Source of the DNA: Akebia trifoliata
Taxonomy: Eukaryota; Streptophyta; Magnoliopsida; Ranunculales; Lardizabalaceae
Direction: 5' to 3'
DNA: 64,000 nucleotides
NCBI GenBank assembly: GCA_017979445.1
Contig: CM030715.1
Location: 35,027,756 to 35,091,755 of the forward strand
In this document: positions 47,801 to 58,389 of the stretch, piece after piece
Numbering within the stretch: position 1 is the first letter of the stretch
Layout: each line of letters begins with the position of its first letter
Notes under the pieces: generated by a model
What the model was told of the DNA's origin: nothing
The model's input: only the letters and a program-made list of their open reading frames with translations
Database searches by the model: none
Translations under genes and position numbers: made by a program

Positions 47801-49952
47801 GCAATAACCTTCCTATCATCCCAAAATCTCTCTCTATCGCCTCTCCCCACTCTAATCCCAAGTCCAAAGATTTTCCCTAAAGACTAAAAAAACCACCTCC
47901 CAAATCTTCCCAACCATCAATCTAACAAAGCTTGATTTGTAATCTTCAATCTCCTTATCCCAAGTTCTACATTTTTCTTTGGAAAGCACATCTTTGCCCC
48001 CTTATCAAGGTGATACCTGGGAGTCTTCATGTCAATCCATAACAGATTTCTAACATTCCTATCAATGACTTTAACCATTTGCACTGGTATCAGAAACAAT
48101 AACATAAAATACACACGGAGATTACATAGGACACTTTTAATGAGAACCAGCCACCCACATTTTGAGAGGTGCATAGTCTTCTAGGAGGCCTGCTTTCTAT
48201 CCACTTTCACTCTACCAAAATCCCAGATTGACTTCACTTGATACCCATCCCCCTAAAGGCATACCAAGCTATGATAATGGGCGGTTGCTCACTTCACAAC
48301 CAAACACTCTGGAAAATATATCCAAATACTCTCTCTCCCATCTCTCACAACTTACTTTGTCCAAACTCCAAATTAATTGTCAAACCCTAGACCGCTCCTC
48401 TCATATAAAAAAAATAAAAAAAACATCTCAAAGTGGGGTTTCCTTCATGAATAAGTTGTACATTCTCATTCAACAAGTATTCATTGCCAACTTAATTCAA
48501 ATAACTTTTATAATCTTGAAACAAAATTGCTTCGACCACATTGCTTCAATGGAATTCTTGATATACGTAATTGTCTCATTTTCAAGGAAGACCCCCCTCA
48601 TTTACCCTAAAAACCAGCTGACTCAGCAGCTAAGGAACAATTTGATGAACCTTCTTGTTAAGGAGAGGGTCAAGTTTTGGACCAATTTCCAGGTTCTTTG
48701 CCAAATCATGAACCGTCCGTATCATATCTCCATAACCAGTTCCTCAAGAGAGCCTGGTGAAAATTATCCATTTTCCTTAATCTCAGGGCTCTTGAATTCT
48801 CCTCTTTGCTGAATGGCCATTCACAAATTATTTCTTCAGATTAAGCTCTCTAATTGAAATCGAGAAAAAATGTAGGTCGCTTTTAGATTGACACCAGTTC
48901 AAAATTGAACTTCCCTCAATCGTGTGTTTTGAGCTCACACGTTAGCTTGTAGTAATGTCATGGTTTCATTGTATCCACTATTGATAATTCCAACCCATTC
49001 AAGTTTAGTGAATATTAAACAAAACTACATAAACATTCAAACTAACAAATTGTTATATTCCCTATTTTAATTTCTAAATTCTAATAATGTGGGATGAATT
49101 TTATATTATTACTACAAAAGCAAAAAAATAAAAAATAAATTGAAGAAGTATCCCCCCTATTATTACCTGGCATTGCAACCTTGTCTTAACGACATCTAAC
49201 GGAGTCGTGACAGCCCCAGCCAAAGCACCGGCCGCTCCACCAGCTGTAACATGAACCAAAAGCTGTTCTTCATTCGCAACCTCAGGTGATATCTCACTCA
49301 AAGCCTTCTTCACAGCCTCATAAGTCGCAAAATGCACAGCCGTGAACGGCGCATTCATCACAACAGTCGTTCTATACGAAGCGTAGAATGCCTTAAAACC
49401 CTCTTCTTTAAGCATCCTCACCACACAATCCTTCACTCCACTATACGGACTCCTCCGTAATTGCAACCTTTGCTTCACCACATCCATAGGAGTCAAAACT
49501 GCATCACTCGCAATGGTCGCAACCACTCCCGATGCGGCGTGGACCAAAGGGTGGTGCCCGGGTCGATTGCCGCCGAGTTTTTTCTTGCAAACTTCGTAGA
49601 CGGAGAAGTATACGGCGTGGGCAGGACCTGCACCGAGGCCCATTGCTCCGATGCCGCGGTAGAGCCCTAATGGGCCTTCGGTACGCATAATTGAGGCGAG
49701 AAATCGGCCCACGTGGTGGTGACGATGGGCCGAAGAGGCGGTGGAGGAGGAGACCATCTGCATACGTGTCTTGAGGGTGTCGATGGGGAACATCGCCATG
49801 TGCTCGACCATGCCAGCAACAGAGCCTGCCAACATGAATTGCCAGAAGGCAAGGTCATCTCTGTGTCGTCTATCTTCATGGCTGGCATCAGTAGTAGTGG
49901 TGGTGGTGGTGGAGAAGACTGGGTTTTGGAGTTCGGCAGGGTTGCCCGTCAT
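41897..49952 (-). CDS. MIT: Mitoferrin-type mitochondrial iron carrier, two exons
   Basis: A carrier of the mitochondrial inner membrane, importing iron for Fe-S cluster and haem synthesis (known for plant MIT1/MIT2). The exons are 49952-49167 (262 codons) and 42106-41897 (69 codons plus stop), joined in phase 0: 331 residues, as in Arabidopsis. Three mitochondrial-carrier signatures are seen: PIDTLKTR (from residue 56), PMDVVKQR (155) and PLDVVKTR (251). The even-helix contact motifs typical of mitoferrins are GPAHAVYFSVYE, NAPFTAVHFATYE and HAPAAAICWSTYE. The Thr-rich, acidic N-terminus precedes the first helix near AFWQFMLAGSVAG. The start is the first ATG in frame. The only intron is 7,060 bp and holds at least four LINE fragments. 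It splits the third carrier repeat right after its signature, so correct splicing is essential for function. Confidence 0.94.
42107..43475. other. Mitoferrin intron, part without recognised elements
   Basis: Intronic DNA on the 3' side of the LINE cluster. The open stretch 42467-42766 has no recognisable homology. No element ends were identified. Confidence 0.5.
43476..45973 (+). mobile_element. L1-type LINE, 5'-truncated, with 13-bp target-site duplication
   Basis: The body is 43489-45960, flanked by AACATGATCCAAG at 43476-43488 and 45961-45973. It lacks ORF1 and the endonuclease. The reverse transcriptase shows KAPGPDGF, GAFIRGRQILDG, DLQKAYDHVSWDFL and the catalytic QFADDT. A zf-RVT zinc domain (CCPLCMSDAESVDHLLIHC) follows. 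The frame runs 43516-44136, shifts once near 44111-44133 and again near 44150-44185, then stays open to 45862. Two single-base lesions therefore kill it. The 3' end is TCAATATATTATACTTTTCA(n). It lies antisense in the mitoferrin intron. Otherwise well preserved, so the insertion is fairly recent. Confidence 0.95.
46214..46884 (+). mobile_element. L1-type LINE, short 5'-truncated copy with target-site duplication
   Basis: The body 46223-46875 matches the last quarter of the LINE at 43489-45960: FSVRSFYKWL, FFVWLASLG and CCPLCLRDGESIDHIL. It has an internal deletion after NWVLQ and then the same 3' end and poly-A. AATTGAGGC flanks it at 46214-46222 and 46876-46884. Confidence 0.92.
47291..47599 (+). 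mobile_element. L1-type LINE, very short copy with target-site duplication
   Basis: The body 47308-47582 begins at the WGVWNERNNRVFNNK-equivalent region and ends TCAATATATTATACTTA(n). Target duplications are TACTAGCAAATAACGAT (47291-47307) and TACTAGCAAATAACAAT (47583-47599), with one later substitution. Confidence 0.92.
47720..48200 (-). mobile_element. Second L1-type LINE family, decayed, opposite strand
   Basis: The minus strand reads LSKCGWLVLIKSVLCNLRVY, then CFPKKNVELGIRRLKITNQA (48174-47917), then the zf-RVT piece ANLCFMCKGSGENVHHIVNH (about 47815-47745). Frames are broken and the intervening part is shortened. A further piece reading ALLRNWLWRYDTD near 48755-48720 may belong to another fragment. 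Confidence 0.75.
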
Positions 49953-52328
49953 AACCCTAACCCTAGATTTGTTGGGATGGAAGATGAGATTGGTGGCGGT
50001 GACAGTAGACTTTTTGGTCTGGGTTTCATTAGGGTTTTAGAAAGAAGAGATGGATTTTGTGGATCTTTCTTCAATCTATTTCTAAACTGCCACAGTGGCA
50101 GAAAGTCGAACCTTCGAGTTTGTTGCATACTTGCTTTGGCCCTTGGATCGTCAGTAGTGTCATACGTGTGTAGTGTGGATTTGTTAGCCCAGACTGGTCG
50201 AACCGGGTTTAAATTGGGCCCCTGGTTAGCCCATATTAATGTTCAATTAAAGCCCAATTCAAGAAATGGAGGGCATGCATAGGGAGTCGAAATTTATGAG
50301 AAATTCTTTTAATTTCACAAAATTCAAATTAATCAATTGTAGGATGTCGTGTGTATTAAGAGTATCTTCAAATTACAAACTTACATGTGTTAGGGAAATT
50401 ATGCATATGATCATCGGCTAAATATAAAATTTTGTAAAATTTTGGATTGACTTTTTCGTGCCCAAAGAATTCTCCTAAGCTACTGTTAAAAATGAAAAAG
50501 AGAAAAAGTGTAAAGTGAATGAAACAAAATGGCATGATGACATGTGTACAAAGAAATAGTAAAATTCAAAACACTTATTAATCCATGTTCTTCTGTCATT
50601 TTCTCTCCATTTGGCTAATCAATTAAACTTGTTTCTAATATGTTGTTTTTTGTTTAGAAGTTGGTTGGCATTCGACATAGCTCACTCCCTCATATTCCAA
50701 AAAAGGAGAGGGTGTGAGGCATATGCAAGAGGAACAAATTGACCGACATAAAGTGGAGAAGACCAAGAAAAGCTATGGGAAGAGCTTCCTAAGGAGAAGC
50801 TCAACCACAACACAGCGATCGAAATAAGGCATGACTTCCAGATTCATTCTTCAGTGACCACTAATAGGGATAAAAAAGTCTTGCCTTCTAACTGATCTTG
50901 AAATTATGCACTCGCTACCCCAGAAGAGCCATTGGACTCTCATTCATACAAATTATGGATGAACCAGGCTAATAAGGTGAGTCAAAAGAGTTTTGCACCA
51001 CTCATTTTGTATTGCACACATCACTTAGTTGTGTGTTAGAAAGTAATGGAGGAGGGAATGCTAAAAATAGAATATAGAATATGAAAAAACATATAAAGAA
51101 ATGAAAAGGGACCAAATTCTATTTGTATTGTAATTGAAATGAATCTTGTCTATTCTCATCTTTCCACTTCTCTAGACAAGACTTCATAGTATCATTCCAT
51201 TTATTCATTAGCTTAATACAGGTCTTTTATAACAACAAATCTCTATTCATGCATGGTAGATAGCACCTTAGAATACTAGGTATATATGAGGGGCTGAGCA
51301 TACATAATTATTGGAGGATCGAAAGGAGAAAATTTGGGGCATTGTGACTGTTCATATTCAAGGCATCACCTCATAAGGTGAACACTCAAGGAACAAAGCC
51401 ATATAGAGTCAAATGGTGCCTGCAAGGACGGAGACTCCAACCAATGGGGTCGCACAAAATGGGATAACCACGCATAGAGAGAAGACTATCAATAAAGGAG
51501 CAAGGTGATGCAAAATTGGATTTTATTTTGAGACGAGTTAAATCACATCTCAAAATGTGAGGGACTCTAGGTGCTAGCTAGGGTTGTTTAGAGTCAAATG
51601 TTACCTCGGTGAAAGTGTAAAAGCGAGATGATGTTTTGAAGTATGGAAAACCTAGTGATGATTTTCGTTCGTAAGGTGGTTGATTTCAAATATTTGTATA
51701 TTTGGCCTTTTGAGTAGATCATACTTGACCAAATTTTTCTTTACGGAGTAGAGATTCCACGAGAATGACTTCCTAACAATAGAATGGTGCCGTTGGATAG
51801 CCTATACCTTGAGGTGGTCTATCCCCCTAGGTAGAATCACAACCCAACAGTAACAATTGCCTTGAGACATCACCATAAAGCAAAATGTAAGAACGGCTTT
51901 TGCATTGTGAACCCAAGAAAATGTTGCCTTACGAATTGCATAGGCCTCAAAGCACTAGTGTCACAAAAGTGATCACCTTGAGGTGGCATTGTCCTGGTGC
52001 AATTGTGCATAATCCCCAATCATAAATTAACTTTCTTTCAATCATTATTGGTTCTTTCTGAGGCAGAATCTCGATTGACCATGCACCATGTAGTAGGTAG
52101 TTGTGATGCTTCGATTGTTATGATGAGTTATATTAGCATATTTAGTATTTTCATGTCAAAAGCATGATGTGAAAAAATTAGTAGACACGAAGAAAATTAT
52201 GTTTCTGAAAACTTTCCTTACTAATTTAATAAGAGAAGAATCAGGGTTTAGACCCATAGCTCATTGGAAAGGAATTTTGAGGTCGTGGTACAAGTCCAAC
52301 TTACCTGGGGGGATTTAAGATTAGGTAA

Positions 52329-52484
52329 TGAAGTGGCCCCCGTTCCTATAGAATGAGAACATGCATGTCTCCGTGGCTCTTTTTGGTTGGAGTTTTAAAC
52401 ACACAACCCAATATGTTTAATTTCCAATTAAAATGTGTCACGTAGACACTGTATGTTGTTGATATAGGAATAGGAAACCATTTT
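52329..52484. mobile_element. Hairpin MITE, family F
   Basis: The ends AAGTGGCCCCCGTTCCTATA and the inverse of TATAGGAATAGGAAACCATT match the copy at 57992-58162. Internal AAAATGTGTCACGTAGACAC corresponds to AAAATGTGCCACGTGACACC there. Confidence 0.6.
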
Positions 52485-52582
52485 GGGTTTTTGAGGAGTA
52501 GATCATCTCCTTCCTATTTTTTCTTGTATCTTTCTACGGCTATTACGAATGGTTGAAGGTGTACCACATCATCATGATGGTC

Positions 52583-52929
52583 AGGAGCAGAGCTAGTAAG
52601 GAGTCGAATTTTTTTTTTTTTTTTTTGATTACTGTAGATATCACTTGCATTTAACTTCAATTTGAGATACCTTTGTATTTTCAACATGACTTGCCCCATT
52701 TGCCGCCACTCCCTCACCTCCCTCCAATCCAACCTCAATTTGAAGAAGACATTGCCCTTTGACTTGGGCCTTTTTTCGTATACTATTTAATAACAACAAA
52801 AAATCATTTTCTTCAATCTTTTACAAAAAATTCTTGAATTTTCTCTTCAAAATCATCATTTTCAAGTTCTTCAACCTTACCATTAACTACATTTTACCCC
52901 CATTGCAAGAAATTCCTAGCTCCGCTCCT
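52583..52929. mobile_element. MITE with AGGAGCAGAGCTAG termini
   Basis: The terminal inverted repeats are AGGAGCAGAGCTAG on the left and CTAGCTCCGCTCCT on the right, with one mismatch. The interior is T-rich on the left and non-coding. No clear target duplication. Confidence 0.6.
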
Positions 52930-53328
52930 AAAGACGGTTATATTCAATTGTTTAAATTTAGGAGTTCAATGACTGACCATTTTTTCAAACACTTGATTAA
53001 AGGAAATTTTTTTTTTTTTTTTTTCTAAATATATATTTTTTCAAATCTAATAAGAAAATCATGAGTACAAAAAGAATAAATTATTATTGTTACTATTTTT
53101 TCAATGTAATATTCTTTGGAACAAGAGGTAAATAGAAACTACATGTAAAATAGGACAAAGGATCTCCTCTTTGGATAGCCACATGTAAAATAGGATAAAG
53201 GATCTACTCCTCTTTGGATTGCCACTCCTAAGGGAATTATTTTTGGTGAAAGTATTTGCCATGTGAAAGCTACACAAGTTACCAAGACAACCTATTTCCC
53301 TTGCTTCTTTTTGTCTTCTATCAATTAA

Positions 53329-53545
53329 GAGTTGTGATAAAATGACTTCCCCACATGACATACTCAATCAAGTCTCTTAATGTGGCATATGTTAAAATTG
53401 TATATATGTACTCTTCGAAATACATAACTGCACATATTTATGAGAATGTGCAATTATGTATCTCGAGGAGTATATATCTACGATTTTAGCATATGTCATA
53501 TCAGGAAAGTTGATTGAGTATGTCACATGAGAGAGTCATTTAATT
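53329..53545. mobile_element. Hairpin MITE, family B
   Basis: The outer arms are CCCACATGACATACTCAATC and the inverse GATTGAGTATGTCACATGAG. The core is GTACTCTTCGAAATACATAA facing TTATGTATCTCGAGGAGTAT. It abuts a second copy of the same family. Confidence 0.75.
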
Positions 53546-53748
53546 AGAAATCGTGATGATCTGATTTACCCACGTATCATACTCCATCGACACCCCTAAT
53601 GTGACATATTCAAAAATCGTAGATCTGTACACCCCGAGATACCGAACTGAACTTTCCCCGATAAACAAAATGCAGTATTCCGAACATGCCACGTCAAGGG
53701 TGCCGGTTGAGAACGGCACGTGGGTAAGTGAGATTATCACTGACTCTT
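53546..53748. mobile_element. Hairpin MITE, family B, adjacent copy
   Basis: The outer arms are GATGATCTGATTTACCCACG and the inverse of CACGTGGGTAAGTGAGATTA. Inner CGACACCCCTAATGTGACAT faces GCCACGTCAAGGGTGCCGGT. The core is CGTAGATCTGTACACCCCGA. ORFs found here on both strands are the two arms. Confidence 0.75.
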
Positions 53749-53763
53749 TAATCATTATTCTTC

Positions 53764-53766
<3 letters not shown>

Positions 53767-53796
<30 letters not shown>
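53767..53796. repeat. Poly-A tract
   Basis: An uninterrupted run of about 28 A on the plus strand, between the family B and family D MITEs. No LINE sequence precedes it. Confidence 0.85.
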
Positions 53797-53797
<1 letters not shown>

Positions 53798-53861
53798 TTA
53801 AATCTGATTGCCTACGTACCCTTTTAACTTATTACTAACTGGCGTTACTTACTTGGGTCCC

Positions 53862-54227
53862 GTTCGGCACCCTAAGTTTTACCACACACTTTAACAAACG
53901 CGTTTTGTCCTACATGGGTTAGAAGTTTCGGAATGGGCTGATTTTTGGTGAGGATGATCTCTATGGTGAGGAGATCATCCTCACCAAAAATCAGCTCATT
54001 CCAAAACTTCTACCCCATCAAAAATGATTTACAAAAAATGGACGGTCCACGATTTTTCAACTTGTAAACATGGGGCTAAACATTTCGGAATGGGCTGATT
54101 TTTGAGAAGGATGATCTTCTAATCATAGAGATCATCCTCATCAAAAATCAGCCCATTCCAAAACTTCTAACCCATGTAGGACAAAAAACGTTTGTTAAAG
54201 TGTGTGGTAAAACTTAGGGTGCTGAAC
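53862..54227. mobile_element. Palindromic MITE family D in the UGT promoter
   Basis: The termini GTTCGGCACCCTAAGTTTTA and the inverse of AAACTTAGGGTGCTGAAC extend into ACACACTTTAACAAACG and its inverse. Two inner hairpins of about 80-90 bases are built from GGAATGGGCTGATTTTT and GAGGATGATCTC with their inverses. The right end lies 68 bases upstream of the UGT start codon, leaving only the TATA box between. Confidence 0.85.
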
Positions 54228-54251
54228 ATTTCCCTACTTACAATTAAATAG

Positions 54252-54259
54252 TTATATAT
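54252..54259 (+). promoter_or_regulatory. TATA box of the UGT gene
   Basis: TTATATAT lies about 40 bases upstream of the ATG, between the MITE end and the gene. If used, the leader would be very short, about 10-15 bases. A start site within or before the MITE is the alternative. Confidence 0.45.
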
Positions 54260-54295
54260 CTGGTAAACCGAAGGCAAAGAAAAATATCAAACAAG

Positions 54296-55714
54296 ATGAA
54301 AGACACAATAGTCCTCTATCCATCTCCAGGTATCGGCCACCTTATCTCCATTGTTGAGCTTGGAAAGCTCATAAGCAATCACCACCCTTCATTCTCTGTC
54401 ACAATTCTCATCACCACCCCACCTTTCAACACTGGTTCCACAGCTCCATACATCAATCATGTCTCCCAAACCACCCCATCAATCATCTTCCACCATCTCC
54501 CAATCATCACCTCCCTCCCCACCATCCCCTCTGCACACCATGAATCCATCATCTTCGAACTCCTCCGCCTCAACAACCCACTTGTTCATCAAACCCTTCA
54601 AACCATCTCTCTCACCTCCACCATTCGATCTTTTGTTCTTGATTTCTTCTGCGCCACAGTTCTCAACGTCACTTCTCTCCTCAACATCCCATCTTACTTC
54701 TTCTACACCTCTGGAGTTGGATCTCTTGTACCCTTCCTCTACTTTCCCACATTTCACAAAAATACCACCAAAAGTTTAAAGGATCTTAATACCCATCTCG
54801 ATTTTCCTGGCTTACCACCGATACATACCTCCGATATGCCGTTACCTACACTTGATCGAAACGATCCAGCCTATGAAAATGTTAGATTGTCATCTATTAG
54901 TTCAGGAAAAGCAAAGGGTATTATAGTAAACACGTTCGAATCGCTTGAGGAGAGAGCGATCAAAGCAATCAGAGATGGGCTTTGTGTGACCGATGCGTCG
55001 ACCCCACCACTTTATTGTATCGGACCATTGATAGCTGATCGAGGTGGAGATGGTGCAAGTTCAACACACGAGTGCTTGACTTGGCTCGACGCGCAGCCGA
55101 GTCAAAGCGTTGTATTTCTGTGTTTTGGAAGTTATGGGTTGTTCTCTGCAGCTCAGTTGAGAGAGATTGCTATTGGGTTGGAGAGGAGTGGGAAGAGGTT
55201 CTTGTGGGTGGTGCGCAGTGCGCCACTTGAGGATAAAGGAGGGAGCGTTTTAGCACCATTGGATCCTGATTTAGATTTGTTATTGCCAGAAGGATTCTTG
55301 GATCGGACGAGAGAACGAGGTCTAGTAGTAAAGAACTGGGCACCACAGGTGGACGTGTTGAGTCGGGAATCGGTGGGTGGGTTTGTGACTCATTGTGGTT
55401 GGAACTCGGTGTTGGAAGCGGTGTGCGCGGGGGTTCCGATGGTAGCGTGGCCACTGTATGCAGAACAAAGGTTGAATAGGGTGTTGTTGGTGGAAGAAAT
55501 GAAGCTGGCTTTGTCGATGGAGGAATCGGAAGATAGGTTCGTGAGCGCTGAAGAAGTGGAGAAACGAGTTGGAATGTTGATTGACTCGGAAGATGGGAGA
55601 GCACTCAGAGAGCGGACTCAGTTGGCTAAGGATAAAGCATTGGCTGCGTTGAGGGAAGGTGGGTCGTCTCGTATCGCTTTGGACGAGTTGGTTGAGTCTT
55701 GGGTGAGTTTATAG
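54296..55714 (+). CDS. UGT88A1: UDP-glycosyltransferase, UGT88 family
   Basis: A family 1 glycosyltransferase that adds a sugar, usually glucose from UDP-glucose, to small phenolics in the cytosol. One exon, 472 residues, as usual for UGT88. The N-terminal acceptor domain has the catalytic H15 in PSPGIGHL and its partner D116 in SFVLDFFCA. The PSPG box spans residues 348-391, from WAPQVDVLSRESVGGF through HCGWNSVLEA to PMVAWPLYAEQ; its final Q391 favours glucose. Other UGT88-like segments are MVELGK-like IVELGKLIS, YFFYTSG, and CFGSYGLFSAAQL. No frameshift. The symbol reflects resemblance to Arabidopsis UGT88A1 and is not proof of orthology; the acceptor is unknown (flavonoids and dihydrochalcones are used by relatives). 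A decayed second copy lies at 63290-63590. The promoter region is occupied by a MITE. Confidence 0.94.
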   Translation: MKDTIVLYPSPGIGHLISIVELGKLISNHHPSFSVTILITTPPFNTGSTAPYINHVSQTTPSIIFHHLPIITSLPTIPSAHHESIIFELLRLNNPLVHQTLQTISLTSTIRSFVLDFFCATVLNVTSLLNIPSYFFYTSGVGSLVPFLYFPTFHKNTTKSLKDLNTHLDFPGLPPIHTSDMPLPTLDRNDPAYENVRLSSISSGKAKGIIVNTFESLEERAIKAIRDGLCVTDASTPPLYCIGPLIADRGGDGASSTHECLTWLDAQPSQSVVFLCFGSYGLFSAAQLREIAIGLERSGKRFLWVVRSAPLEDKGGSVLAPLDPDLDLLLPEGFLDRTRERGLVVKNWAPQVDVLSRESVGGFVTHCGWNSVLEAVCAGVPMVAWPLYAEQRLNRVLLVEEMKLALSMEESEDRFVSAEEVEKRVGMLIDSEDGRALRERTQLAKDKALAALREGGSSRIALDELVESWVSL

Positions 55715-55763
55715 GCCCTATTAGTACACAATGGCAGAAGTCCTGTAGTTTTTGTTGGTTTAT

Positions 55764-55993
55764 AATGAGTCGTGATAATCGGACTTACCCACGTGGCATA
55801 CTCAATCGACACTCCTTACGTGACAGGTTTGAGAATCATTGATTTGCTCTCCTCGAGATGCACAACTGCACATTTTATAGGGAACCGTAATTTTGTATCC
55901 CGAGAAGAGTAGATCTACGATCCCCGAACCTATCACGTTAAGGGTGTCGATTGAGTATGTCACAGGGGTAAGTCAGATTATCACGACTCGTTT
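55764..55993. mobile_element. Hairpin MITE, family B
   Basis: The arms are GAGTCGTGATAATCGGACTT and the inverse of AGTCAGATTATCACGACTC. Next are CCCACGTGGCATACTCAATC and its inverse, then ACTCCTTACGTGACAGGTTT. The core is GATTTGCTCTCCTCGAGATG facing GTATCCCGAGAAGAGTAGAT. It starts 49 bases after the UGT stop, so it probably lies in the 3' UTR. Confidence 0.85.
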
Positions 55994-56119
55994 AAAATTT
56001 TAAATAATGTAATATTGATGATCATTGATGTAATGAAACTTTTGAAATCCGTTAGCTTTCTAGTAAAAAACATAAGAAGACCAATGATAATTAGACTTCA
56101 TTTTTTGTGTGATCCTTGA

Positions 56120-56205
56120 CGGGCAGTTCACAGAACCATAAATCTTTTACTTGTGTATCACAAAGATAAAGATTTATGATTCTGTGAAGGGAGCATACAA
56201 AAAAG
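56120..56205. mobile_element. Short hairpin element
   Basis: TTCACAGAACCATAAATCTT faces AAGATTTATGATTCTGTGAA, a nearly perfect inverted repeat around ACTTGTGTATCACAAAGAT. It is a minimal version of the hairpin core of families A to C. Confidence 0.65.
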
Positions 56206-56209
56206 GGTA

Positions 56210-58380
56210 TAAAATTAATATAATTAAAAAAATAATGAGTTTGCTTCATCCTGTGTTTAACACTGGCCGGTCACCAAACCCCCAAATTTAAAATTAGAAT
56301 TTAATTTTGACAAACAATATATTTTTTTAATTTTTTGTCAATATTCTTAAAATTTTATCCTCTACATCCGAGTAGCATCTGATTATATTTTTAAATACCA
56401 CAAGGTTATGCGGTCAAGAAACTTTCCTTACCAACATAACAAGGAAAATGTTTTTAATGTTTGTATGGGAGATGTCTTAAGTTTAAGCCCCCTCGTTGGC
56501 CACCCATAAAGAATTTTCTCATCTTGCTTGGTATGTATGGTTGGTGATGTATTGCATATACCCAAGAGATTTAGGCCAGATATGGTGCTCTACGAGTCCA
56601 GTTGACTTCCCCCTACTAGTCGGGCCTATGAGTCCAGAATCCTATCATGAAAGAAATTTCTTTATACTAAACTTTATTTTTCCACCGCATTTAGTTTTTC
56701 ATTATAATTCCCCAAGGAAAATTTTATCTTCACTTGAAAACGAATTCCCTACAATCAAATAGACTTAAATATTTATATTTTCTTGTTCTCTAGAACATAT
56801 GGAGAATCTCAAATCTCTTGTGATGCTAATATGTTGTTTTCAACTAACCAAAAATATTAAAAGTTCTTTGGTGATCGGTTTCTTCATTGATTCTATTTTT
56901 AAAATTTTAGGGAAAACAATGTGCACTGAGTAATAATCGATTGATGAAGAGTATGCTTCATATAGGAAAGCTTTCGATTGATAATTTAAATTGGGTTAAC
57001 CAATTAGTGATTGTGGAGCCATGGTGATTGGCGAAGGGTACCAGCCACCAATAGTATGTTATTATGATTGGAGACGAAACTCAACCACTAGGCCCCATGG
57101 TCACATTTGATGGGTATAACATTCGTTTTTGGGACAATAATGGTGAAGGACTCTTTATTGAAAATATGTACGGAGTAGTATCCTAATAACCAGTACGGAT
57201 CATTTAAGTCCCACTTAATAAAATGTTAACTTCTTAAGATTCTTTTGAAGATTATTTTAAGAAAAGTACTTGAAATACCCTTTTAACAACTTTAAAAAGT
57301 AGTTTGATCTCAAAATATAGTCAAATAAAAAATATAATTTATTTGATTCATTTAAGTCAACTTGCTAATTTTTGAGTTGAATCAATTCGAAACATTCAAG
57401 TTGAGTTTTAAAATTATGTTTTAATTATTGAAAATTATTTATATATTTTAATGAATCTAACCTATATAGATCAAATCAATTTGATGGTGATGATGACCAT
57501 ACTCATCTCCATCGTCATCTTTGTTATAGCCATCATCATCTATATGAGTTAAAGAATTCCTAATTTTGAGAAGAGAAAACAATGATTTTTTTTATTTATA
57601 TCTTTTTTTTTTCATTGTTTTGTAAGAGATGATCATAATCAAAGGGCTTATCATTAATTTTAAAACATAGGAGTACTTAAAATATTCTCAAATAAACATA
57701 TTTCTTTTAACCTCAAAAATCATTGAAAGGGTGGTTACCGTATTTTAACTTAAAAAATCTTTTTTAGACTAATATTTGATAAAAAAGAGTACTAAAGAGC
57801 CCATACTTTTTTAGAAGGGATTTTCTGATACATATTTTCAAAAAATAGGTCCTTGCAGTCATTGTCCCTTCATTTTTTCCCACCAAATTACTGAATCTTG
57901 TATAGTCCGTAAAAAAGTTATACTAATCCCTAGAAAGACATCACCTTTCTAGGAAATCTGTGTTTTTTTTCCCCCTTTCGACTCAAGATTCAATATGGTG
58001 TCCTGTTCCTATAAAATGGATTAAGTGTCTACTTGACATGTTTTTGTAGGAGTTTGAAACACCTAGGACTCTAAACCAAGCCGAACCGATGTGTTTGAAT
58101 TCCAACAAAAATGTGCCACGTGACACCTAACATTGTTGTTATGGGAACGGAACACCATTTTGGACGGCAACTCTTTCCTTTTATCTTACCCATGTGTTTA
58201 GTGGGGAGCCTCAGTCATGGGTTAGGGTTAAAGTAAGAGAAGTCAAAAAATAATAATTTCATTTTTAACTATTTTATTAGAAAACAAGTTCAATTCCAAC
58301 TACTGTTACAAGTAAAAGGAAAAGAAAACACTGCTAACAAGCCAATGTTTGAGGCACTCCATCAAATGGAAGAGATGGAA
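56210..58380. other. Intergenic, no gene recognised
   Basis: AT-rich DNA. It holds a CAT/ATG-rich trinucleotide stretch near 57485-57550 and a family F MITE at 57992-58162. The motif TTTGGTGATCGGTTT near 56869 also occurs downstream of the UGT pseudogene. Confidence 0.6.
57992..58162. mobile_element. Hairpin MITE, family F
   Basis: The ends AATATGGTGTCCTGTTCCTA and the inverse of ATGGGAACGGAACACCATTT face each other. Subterminal AAAATGTGCCACGTGACACC matches the copy at 52329-52484. Confidence 0.65.
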
Positions 58381-58389
58381 GACTGCTCC

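Larger units (their letters stand above)
49953..53328. other. Intergenic region between divergent mitoferrin and UGT genes
   Basis: The first few hundred bases are the mitoferrin promoter and leader. ORFs on the plus strand at 49713-50282 are antisense shadows of exon 1. From 50.6 to 52.3 kb I recognise no domain and no repeat ends. Two MITEs follow (52329-52484 and 52583-52929). Confidence 0.6.

Noticed and set aside
48228..48812. 194-codon ORF on the plus strand inside the mitoferrin intron
   Set aside because: It lies opposite decayed LINE DNA and has biased, non-conserved composition. I treat it as a chance ORF.
49713..50282. 189-codon plus-strand ORF over the mitoferrin start
   Set aside because: It is antisense to exon 1 and its leader. 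Gly/Val/His repeats mirror the Thr and His codons of the real gene.
53540..53801. Facing ORFs of 66-71 codons
   Set aside because: They read the two arms of a family B hairpin and run into a poly-A tract.
54479..55604. ORFs antisense to or out of frame with the UGT gene
   Set aside because: They are shadows of a clearly conserved coding frame.
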